DNA of 14,669 nucleotides from Christensenella sp. UBA1224 (GTDB lineage: Bacteria > Bacillota > Clostridia > Christensenellales > Aristaeellaceae): positions 4,981 through 19,649 of the forward strand of contig DBXA01000004.1 of assembly GCA_002309235.1 (NCBI GenBank), in the 5' to 3' direction. Shown piece after piece: positions 5,828-12,439 of this stretch. The notes under the pieces were generated by a model. The model made no database searches and had not been told where the DNA came from. It saw only the letters and a program-made list of their open reading frames with translations. The stretch's first letter is position 1. The number at the start of each line of letters is the position of its first letter. The translations under genes and the position numbers were made by a program.

Positions 5828-7156
5828 TCAATCCGAATATTCCATGACGATCTCTCCGTCCGTCAGTTCCCGGTCTTCCATATAGGCAAGAGTATACCAG
5901 CTGATATCATCCTCAAGTGCGGCGATGCTTTCTATCTCGCTCTTCACGCTCACATTCAGCTTATGTACCGTCATCGTCTTTGCTCCAAGGCTGTTTTCCT
6001 TCGTCTCAACGGTAAAGACATAACGTTCATTCCCTGAACCGTGTACCGCGCTTACAGGCACAAGGCAGAGGGGATCCTGGGATCTGTTCACGATCGTCGC
6101 CGTGCGTTTCTCCTGCATGACGGCATATAGGCTCCCGAATCCATCGATGATATCCTGGTTAAGGTCTATATATGCGTATTGTTTTCCTTCCGTGTCTGTC
6201 TTGATATCCCTCACACGGCTCTCTTCCATACCGTATCGGCCTGTCTTCACTGTCACCGTGCTGTTTTTTGATATCTTTTCCTCCCTGTCGGTAATATCCG
6301 AACGGAGATACAAGGTGGAACGCCTGTCGCTGATCTGGAACAATGGCGCAGAACCATCCCAGGTATCACCCTTCTGAACGTTGATCCTGACGATATAACA
6401 GTCATACGGACAAGCAATGTCCGCTCCTTTTGTCTGGCAGGCGATCAGCTCCGCCAGACCTTCTTCTGCATCCCGCATCTGTTTCTGATAGGTATATTTA
6501 TCCGTCAGATAGGTATATACCGTTTCTTCAATATTATAATTCTCAAGCTTCTTCCATTCATTTTCCGCACGGGACAGAACGTCTGCTGCTTCCTCGAACG
6601 CGCTGACGGCCTCGATGCATTTTTCAGATGCCCCTTCGTGAGACTCGTAGGTCAGGCCTTCATCCTCCAGGTAGACGTTCATCGTAACGCGGGCAAGGAG
6701 CAGGGCTTCGGAAGCCTCATGCCTTTGGCGGTAAGCGCGCACATACTCCTCATCCTTTTCGCGAATGCGGAGCTGCGCCTCCTGCCTTTCAAGCTTGGAA
6801 AGGGCTTCTTCCGCCTGTGTATAGGATTTCCTGAGGTCAGCGGATTTTTCATCAAATCCCGTCACTTCCGCCTTCAGGATCACATCTCCTGACGAAGCCG
6901 TATATCCCGCTCTGGAATTTACCGCTGTTATCGTATATGTGATGCCTGCAGGGAGAAGCGGCTGTATATCTTCCGTCTCGGGAAAATAAACTTCCACATC
7001 CAGCTCTATCTTCTGTTCCGGTTTTCCCATGCGAGGCGTGACAAGCTTGACTTTGGCGCATGTCAGAGACATGATCGTGCCGGAGAGAAAAGCGCAAATG
7101 AGGAGGACAGCGGCCAGTATCAGTATGCCCTTGAGTGCAAAGCGCCTCATTTTCAT
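5828..7156 (-). CDS. HlyD/MacA-like adaptor, membrane-anchored, with coiled-coil hairpin
   Basis: This 442-residue protein has an N-terminal membrane anchor (about 9-31). A first lipoyl-like half, ITAVNSRAGYTASSGDVIL (76-94), leads into a long charged helical stretch (about 100-240) of coiled-coil character. The second lipoyl half, ADIACPYDCYIVRINVQKGD (245-264), runs on to PLFQISD. A beta-barrel and membrane-proximal part follow (about 280-440), including LCLVPVSAVHGSGNERYVFT. This is the domain order of periplasmic adaptor (membrane-fusion) proteins, which in Gram-positive bacteria partner MacB-like permeases. The MacB-like permease follows at 13 bases, so the two probably form one complex. 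Start: ATG at 7156 has AAGGA 12 bases upstream; an in-frame ATG at 7150 is nearly as good. The gap to the preceding permease is 22 bases. Confidence 0.8.
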   Translation of the reverse strand: MKMRRFALKGILILAAVLLICAFLSGTIMSLTCAKVKLVTPRMGKPEQKIELDVEVYFPETEDIQPLLPAGITYTITAVNSRAGYTASSGDVILKAEVTGFDEKSADLRKSYTQAEEALSKLERQEAQLRIREKDEEYVRAYRQRHEASEALLLARVTMNVYLEDEGLTYESHEGASEKCIEAVSAFEEAADVLSRAENEWKKLENYNIEETVYTYLTDKYTYQKQMRDAEEGLAELIACQTKGADIACPYDCYIVRINVQKGDTWDGSAPLFQISDRRSTLYLRSDITDREEKISKNSTVTVKTGRYGMEESRVRDIKTDTEGKQYAYIDLNQDIIDGFGSLYAVMQEKRTATIVNRSQDPLCLVPVSAVHGSGNERYVFTVETKENSLGAKTMTVHKLNVSVKSEIESIAALEDDISWYTLAYMEDRELTDGEIVMEYSD

Positions 7157-7178
7157 AGTCCAAACATTCCTTTCGGGG

Positions 7179-8051
7179 TCATTTGAGTTCCGTCAGCTGT
7201 ACGCCGGAGAGTATGTCTTCCTGAAAATACAGGTAGATAAAGAGCGCAGGCAGTATGTACAGCGCGGCACCGGCAAATTCAATGCCGGTCGGCGTCTTTA
7301 CCAGCTGGTTGAACATCACGGAGAGAGGCTGAAGATCGATTCTCTGCCCAAGATATGTCATAGGCTGTTCGACAAGATTCCAGTTGTCGGCAAAAGACAG
7401 GGCTACAGCAGCCCCGATAACCGGTCTGCAGACAGGTACGGCTATATGCATATAACAGCGGACAGGTCCGCAGCCGTCTATCTGCCCCGCTTCAAAAAGC
7501 TCATCGGGAAGGCCGATCATGAACTGCCGTACCAGGAAAATGTAAAACGGCACAAACCACATGGGCATGATGACAGCCCACACCGTATTCAGAAGCCCAA
7601 CGGAGCGAAGTGTAAGCACATTCGGTACCATTGTCACCTGAAACGGCAGCAGCATAAGCATCAGTATCAGGAAAAACACGGCTTCCCTGCCCCTGAACCG
7701 GAACCGGGACAGCGCATATGCCATTGCCGGTATGACAACGGCCTGCCCGGCGAGTATCGCTACCGTATAGAATGCCGAATTTGCAAACATCCTGAGTACC
7801 GACATGTCCTTTATGAGTATCGTATAATACTGCGATATGGAGGCCGTTTTCGGAAACAGAAGTACCTCCATAAAGGCAGTGCCGGCGTAGCTGCCGCGTG
7901 AATCAAGGAAAGCCTTTATCTCCGCGGGCGAGAAGAATGAATACAAAAACGTAACCGCAAGAGGTATGAGTACTGGTATAAGAACCAACGCCAGAAGCGT
8001 CCTTGTGATGAGATGTCTTTTTTTCGACCGCCTTATGATCTTCCATGCCAT
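7179..8051 (-). CDS. Carbohydrate-type ABC transporter permease, MalG/UgpE family
   Basis: This 290-residue inner-membrane permease resembles the MalG/UgpE half of sugar importers. It has a basic N-terminus, about six membrane segments (first about 17-40, last about 259-276), and the EAA loop ELFEAGQIDGCGPV (184-197) ending in IAVP, which docks on the transporter ATPase. The family-typical tail FQEDILSGVQLTELK resembles the FQ-x-x-x-x-x-G-x-x-x-G-A-V-K-G ending of relatives. In the MalG EAA loop the usual EAA-x-x-DGA reads EAGQIDGCG. It starts 13 bases after the MalF-type partner; GGGGG lies 9 bases before the ATG. Together with that gene and the binding protein it forms an import-type set lacking its ATPase, which in Gram-positives is often a shared MsmX-like protein encoded elsewhere. 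The substrate is not deducible. Confidence 0.9.
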   Translation of the reverse strand: MAWKIIRRSKKRHLITRTLLALVLIPVLIPLAVTFLYSFFSPAEIKAFLDSRGSYAGTAFMEVLLFPKTASISQYYTILIKDMSVLRMFANSAFYTVAILAGQAVVIPAMAYALSRFRFRGREAVFFLILMLMLLPFQVTMVPNVLTLRSVGLLNTVWAVIMPMWFVPFYIFLVRQFMIGLPDELFEAGQIDGCGPVRCYMHIAVPVCRPVIGAAVALSFADNWNLVEQPMTYLGQRIDLQPLSVMFNQLVKTPTGIEFAGAALYILPALFIYLYFQEDILSGVQLTELK

Positions 8052-8064
8052 ATCCGACAGCCCC

Positions 8065-8937
8065 CTAACCGAGCCTCTTCAAGAGGCGCCTTTGCGTAAA
8101 GTACAGGATGCCGAACAGGGCAAACACGATGACCGCAAAGGAATACGCGGCCGTCGTCACATTCTGATAATTGAGTTTAGAGAACATGTTGTTCATATAA
8201 TTCTGCAGGGTATATACACTCTCATCCGGATATGCCCCGCCTATAAAGTACACTTCCTTGAAGATCTTGAACGCGTTGATCCATTCCAGTATCATGACCA
8301 GAAATGCGCTTGGAATGATAAGCGGAAGCGTGATGCCGAAGGTCTGCTTCAGAAAACCCGCACCCTCCAAACGGGCATATTCATAAAGAGGTTCCGGAAC
8401 CTCCTGCAGCGCCGAAAGGAAAATGACAGTAGCAAAGCCCAAGTTTTTCCACACAAAGAGAAGTATGATCGGCGTACGCAGGGCTGATCCCTCCAGCCAT
8501 TTGACTTTTTCGAACCCGAGCAGAACGACCAGACGGTTTATGACTCCCCCATAATCAAATATCACGAGCCATATCAGCAGCATCGCAGACGACGGCATGA
8601 GATACGGCAGCAGGATACCGGAACGAAAGAAAACACCCTGGGGTCTGATCCTCATCAGCAAAGAGGCAGTCAGAAAAGCGAGCAGCCATATAAGCGGCGC
8701 GCAGATGGCCGAAAGCTCCATCGTATTTTTCAAACCAAGCCTGAACATGGTATTGTTCCAGATGTTCAGATAATTCCGCATCCCGACAAAGCTGTTCTTA
8801 TACGAGCCGTCCGTAAGCGAATACCATATACCGCCTATAAAGGGGAGCACATAAAAGAACATGAGTCCTGCAAGCCCCGGCAGCAGGAACAGCCAGAGCG
8901 ATCTCTTTCGGGTAAACAAATCCATCCTCCGTATCAT
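8065..8937 (-). CDS. Carbohydrate-type ABC transporter permease, MalF/UgpA family
   Basis: This 290-residue permease (residues counted from the chosen start) has six membrane segments: about 13-33, 72-95, 106-127, 155-176, 206-226 and 260-281. The EAA loop EYARLEGAGFLKQTFGITLP (186-205) is the ATPase-docking motif of binding-protein-dependent importers. It pairs with the MalG-type gene 13 bases downstream. Start choice: an ATG at 8967 adds ten residues (MRRLSQERRR) but has no good ribosome binding site. The ATG at 8937 has AGGAAAGG 6 bases upstream, although that site is inside the 3' arm of a 14-bp hairpin (8936-8967). The window end of this gene and the hairpin suggest that permease translation is held below that of the binding protein. 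Substrate unknown; sugar-like by family only. Confidence 0.88.
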   Translation of the reverse strand: MIRRMDLFTRKRSLWLFLLPGLAGLMFFYVLPFIGGIWYSLTDGSYKNSFVGMRNYLNIWNNTMFRLGLKNTMELSAICAPLIWLLAFLTASLLMRIRPQGVFFRSGILLPYLMPSSAMLLIWLVIFDYGGVINRLVVLLGFEKVKWLEGSALRTPIILLFVWKNLGFATVIFLSALQEVPEPLYEYARLEGAGFLKQTFGITLPLIIPSAFLVMILEWINAFKIFKEVYFIGGAYPDESVYTLQNYMNNMFSKLNYQNVTTAAYSFAVIVFALFGILYFTQRRLLKRLG

Positions 8938-8967
8938 GCGCCGCCTTTCCTGTGAAAGACGGCGCAT
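8936..8967 (-). repeat. 14-bp intercistronic hairpin between binding-protein and permease genes
   Basis: On the minus strand ATGCGCCGTCTTTC (8967-8954) pairs with GAAAGGCGGCGCAT (8949-8936) around the loop ACAG; all 14 pairs form, one of them U-G. No T-run follows, so it is not a standard terminator. It begins 25 bases after the binding-protein stop. It contains the best ribosome binding site of the next gene and the first two bases of its likely start codon. A role in mRNA 3'-end protection or in lowering permease translation is inferred. Confidence 0.8.
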
Positions 8968-8992
8968 ATCTTGATCTTGCCTTGGATTGCGA

Positions 8993-11302
8993 TCAGTTCT
9001 CTTCCAGGTACATCATCTGTACCTTTTTATCGATGGAAGACAAGAGCGTCCTTAAGTCTATCGAGTGGTCCATGTACTGGGAAAGGAGATTGCCGATAAC
9101 GCCTTCTTCATCCGAATATTGCGGATTGTAGGTGGAAACGACTATCGTATCATCGTGCGCGCGGAGCCATTCTATGCCCTCTGGGCTGACTTCCCAATCC
9201 CTCTCTTCGATATACTCCTTATAGGAGTTCATATCAGCAAGACTGGCTTCGAGCGCCTGTTTTTCTTCCTCGCTGCACTCTTCGATCAGCTTCTTGAGAT
9301 CAGCTATCTGCTCATCGACATATGCCTTTTCCGTTTCGTAATAGCGGGACCTGACGGGTTCATTCCTTTCAGGGGAGATATTGGAAAGATGGCTCGCTTC
9401 AAGGTTATCGATGATATAGCCGAGGTATGCGATCGCCTCATCCCTGTTCTCGCTGAAGGGGTTTACGAAAGCCACATTCATTTCCATCTGCAGTATGAAC
9501 GGGGTGTCCTTCGTCATGGACATAGCCATAGGAACATATTCACCATAGCTGCCTTCGCTTGTCTGGCTGACATAACTCGTAAACAGAGTCCCGAGCCCGT
9601 CATCGTACGCAGGTGCGGGTTCAACACTCGCATAGTATTCATCCCCCGATTCATCGTACAAAACATTTTCCTCCTGGGCTTCTCTGAGGCCGAGCGGAGA
9701 GAGATCCAGATCCTCGACCGATTTGAGCAGGCTGTAGAGCATATCGGTATTATAGCCCTGCTCCTGGCCGGCGTAAGTCAGGTACTTCATGTAATCCAGG
9801 AAGATCCAGGTAAAGAGCTCCCACCGCAGGTCCTTATCCGTCATCCACTGATCGAAGAGGACGACATCCTTCCCCTCAAGAAGGCTGGCCCCTTCGGGGA
9901 TCCACTTGACAAAATCCTCCCAATTTGAAGGGATATCCTCCATCGTCAATCCGATCTTTTCAAGGAGTTCCGCCGAAACGCCGAAGCCGTCCGAATAAGA
10001 AGAGACCGGGACAGCCAGTATCACGCCGTCCTTCGAAAACGCCTTGGCGACGGAAGGATACATCTCCGCAAACATAGCGTCGATCTTTTCGTTCCCTGTC
10101 ATCTCCGCCGTATAGCCGCGGTTAAAGCACGCGGAATAAGCGCCCATATTCGCCGATACGACATAGATATCGAAATCCGAAACGCGGTTCAGCATAGCCT
10201 CGGTTACGGCGGAATCCTCTATATAATCATTCGAAATGCCGACAGATACATCGCCATGCTCGTTTGTATAGACCGGGTAAGCTTTCTGCACCGCAGCGCT
10301 GCTCACGCTGTTGCATATCATGATCCGTTTTGAAGACCTCTGATCGGGATCCGTATTGCGGACATAGAAACCGTTATAAGAGCAGGCGGCGTAAAAGCCG
10401 TTATCGAGGATATACGCAGAGTCTATCGAATAGTTTGAAGCTATGATATCGTTGACAGCCGTCTTTTCCCCGGAGCTCATATCATATCGGACTACAGAAC
10501 CCTTTTCGCAGAAATAGAAAGCATCGTCTTTTTCAGAGTAAACAAGGCCGTTCGGAACGGTGTAGTTCTCGATCTCCATTTCACCCAACGCGGATACCGT
10601 ATCGGATGCGGGATCATATGCAACGAAAGACGCCTCTTCCGGTTTGTTATAATCATACTCGAGGAAGAAGAGGGCACCGTCTTTATACCTGCCCATCACG
10701 ACCGGCTCCGTGATATCCTCAAGCTTCGATGCGTATTTCCCGTTCAGAGGAACAGCGAACGCCTCCGAGCCGATATCGCCGTAGCTTGTGATGTACAGGA
10801 CGCCGTCAACCGCAGTACAGCTGTTGACATACCTTGCATAGGATCCATAATCGTAGGATTCCGTCAAAGGCTCCCAATCGAGAGGAGCTGTTGCGATCTC
10901 GGGCATCGCTGTTTCTCCCTCGAGCTTCAGCCTGACACCGTAAACACTGCCGAGGGAACTGTTATATTCTTCGTCATAGCCGTATACCGCTACGATTGCA
11001 TATACTTCCCCATTGTCGCAATATACGCCTATCGCAGAAACGTACCCGTTATCCGAGATGTCCTCGCTTTCGAGTTCTTCCATCAGGATACGGTAGCCGG
11101 TCACATCGGCTGCTCCCGCAGTCCATGCGTATATGACCGTATCACTGAGAAAATATACTGTCGATCCATCTGTTGCCGTTCTTGAAAAATACACATCCCG
11201 GTCGGTAAAATCGATCGTTACATCGCCCGCGGACGCAAAAGCGTTTGCCAAAGGCATAAGCGCTATGGCGATCACAAGGAAAAACGCGTAGAGTCTTTTC
11301 AT
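8993..11302 (-). CDS. Exported two-part protein: propeller-like domain plus ABC solute-binding domain
   Basis: This 769-residue protein has a Sec signal peptide (MKRLYAFFLVIAIALMPL, with a likely cut in AFA-SA near 24) and no lipobox cysteine. Residues about 28-325 are made of repeated short strands with patterns such as STVYFLSD, GVLYITSYG, GALFFLEY, DAFYFCEKGSVVRYD and GFYAACSYNGFYVR, typical of a beta-propeller. From about 326 on it follows sugar-type solute-binding proteins: KRIMICNS, DFDIYVVSANMGAYSA, DGVILAVPVSSYSDGFGVSAELLEKIGL (430-451 region) and IPSNWEDFVKW. Near 656-700 lies a charged helical insertion. It stands directly before the two permease genes, the usual place for the binding protein. 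Most Gram-positive binding proteins are lipoproteins of 400-450 residues, so both the fusion and the missing lipid anchor are unusual. GGAGG lies 9 bases before the ATG. Confidence 0.8.
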   Translation of the reverse strand: MKRLYAFFLVIAIALMPLANAFASAGDVTIDFTDRDVYFSRTATDGSTVYFLSDTVIYAWTAGAADVTGYRILMEELESEDISDNGYVSAIGVYCDNGEVYAIVAVYGYDEEYNSSLGSVYGVRLKLEGETAMPEIATAPLDWEPLTESYDYGSYARYVNSCTAVDGVLYITSYGDIGSEAFAVPLNGKYASKLEDITEPVVMGRYKDGALFFLEYDYNKPEEASFVAYDPASDTVSALGEMEIENYTVPNGLVYSEKDDAFYFCEKGSVVRYDMSSGEKTAVNDIIASNYSIDSAYILDNGFYAACSYNGFYVRNTDPDQRSSKRIMICNSVSSAAVQKAYPVYTNEHGDVSVGISNDYIEDSAVTEAMLNRVSDFDIYVVSANMGAYSACFNRGYTAEMTGNEKIDAMFAEMYPSVAKAFSKDGVILAVPVSSYSDGFGVSAELLEKIGLTMEDIPSNWEDFVKWIPEGASLLEGKDVVLFDQWMTDKDLRWELFTWIFLDYMKYLTYAGQEQGYNTDMLYSLLKSVEDLDLSPLGLREAQEENVLYDESGDEYYASVEPAPAYDDGLGTLFTSYVSQTSEGSYGEYVPMAMSMTKDTPFILQMEMNVAFVNPFSENRDEAIAYLGYIIDNLEASHLSNISPERNEPVRSRYYETEKAYVDEQIADLKKLIEECSEEEKQALEASLADMNSYKEYIEERDWEVSPEGIEWLRAHDDTIVVSTYNPQYSDEEGVIGNLLSQYMDHSIDLRTLLSSIDKKVQMMYLEEN

Positions 11303-11320
11303 ATTCCGTATCCTCCAAGG

Positions 11321-12421
11321 TTATTCGTTCGTTTCGGTATCCTCTGCTTCTTCCGCCATATAGATGACCGTAGACATGCCCAGCCTTATGTCATCCGTCG
11401 GCTCAAAGCGGATATACGCTTTATACTGGGCGATGCTGTTCTCGCTTTCGGAAACATAGGATATGCTTTCGACCGTTCCGGAGCAGCGTGATGTGCCCTC
11501 TATATCCCAGTCAAATTCAATATAGACTTTATCGCCCACGCTGATCTCCGAAAGCTCTCTCTCGCTGACCGATATCTCGATCCGGAAGCTGTCCTTCGGA
11601 TATACCGTCAGCATGGCAGAGCCTTTGGATGTGGAACCGCCATTGGCTATATCTATGGATGCTACCACGCCGGCCACATCCGAGATGATATCGGAATCCA
11701 TTGCGTAGAGACCGTCAAGCGTCCCCTCCACTGTCTCAAACAGGTTTTCCCCTCGCTCGATCTTTTCGCCTTCCGAAACGTTGATGCGAAGGACAGACCC
11801 GGAACCGGTGATCGCGATAGCCGGATTCTTGAGAATAGCACCGCGGCCTATGCAGCTCGCAGCCGCAAGATCACTCCTCCGATAGATCGCAACCGTTTCA
11901 CCCATGTAGAACTCGCCCGCATCCACCTCAAGGGAATACTTGCAGTTGCCGGATTCGTCACTTTCCTCAACTTTTGTAACAATGCCCTGGCCGACATGGC
12001 TTCCGTCCTGAACGCAGGAGAGGAAAACGCGTTCGCCGACGGAGATGAATTTGTTTTCGCTTGCGTTATAGGATCTGTCTGTTGACGCGCTGATCTTATA
12101 TTTGTTTTCAGGTTCGATGTACATGACAGCGCCGTACCTTTCGGTGACCGTTCCGGCTCCGTCGCCTTCCATGGCGAATATGCCGCTGACGGTCCCGGCC
12201 TGAGGCGCGTAATTGCGGGTCGTCTCTATCTGGGCGATATGATCTCCGATATCGATGACATCTCCCTTGCGCAATGATACGCCGCTTACAGTGCCCCCGA
12301 ACGGGGCAAGCACCGCAACAGTCTCCGTCGCAGTGACCTTGCCGTTAAAGGTCGTTGATGCGAAAGCAGAAAAAGGAACGATCAGGGCAAGCAATACGAC
12401 CAGGCAGATGATCCTCTTCAT
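11321..12421 (-). CDS. Secreted HlyD-like adaptor without long coiled coil
   Basis: This 366-residue protein has a Sec signal peptide (MKRIICLVVLLALIVPFSAF, cut near AFA-ST) and no further membrane segment. It shows lipoyl-like modules at about 36-66 (VAVLAPFGGTVSGVSLRKGD, then IGDHIAQIE) and about 201-232 (IAITGSGSVLRINVSEGEKI, then RGENLFETV). A further half-motif reads PQAGTVSGIFAMEGD (73-87). A beta-barrel-like part ends in IRLGMSTVIYM. These are features of periplasmic adaptor proteins, but the coiled-coil hairpin that reaches an outer component is absent. Start choice: an in-frame TTG at 12436 overlaps the GGAGG ribosome binding site itself, so the ATG at 12421, 8 bases downstream of GGAGG, is taken. 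It lies 18 bases before and after its neighbours in the operon, and its leader peptide resembles that of the binding-protein gene. Its partner is unproven. Confidence 0.72.
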   Translation of the reverse strand: MKRIICLVVLLALIVPFSAFASTTFNGKVTATETVAVLAPFGGTVSGVSLRKGDVIDIGDHIAQIETTRNYAPQAGTVSGIFAMEGDGAGTVTERYGAVMYIEPENKYKISASTDRSYNASENKFISVGERVFLSCVQDGSHVGQGIVTKVEESDESGNCKYSLEVDAGEFYMGETVAIYRRSDLAAASCIGRGAILKNPAIAITGSGSVLRINVSEGEKIERGENLFETVEGTLDGLYAMDSDIISDVAGVVASIDIANGGSTSKGSAMLTVYPKDSFRIEISVSERELSEISVGDKVYIEFDWDIEGTSRCSGTVESISYVSESENSIAQYKAYIRFEPTDDIRLGMSTVIYMAEEAEDTETNE

Positions 12422-12439
12422 AAAAGCAACCTCCAAAGT

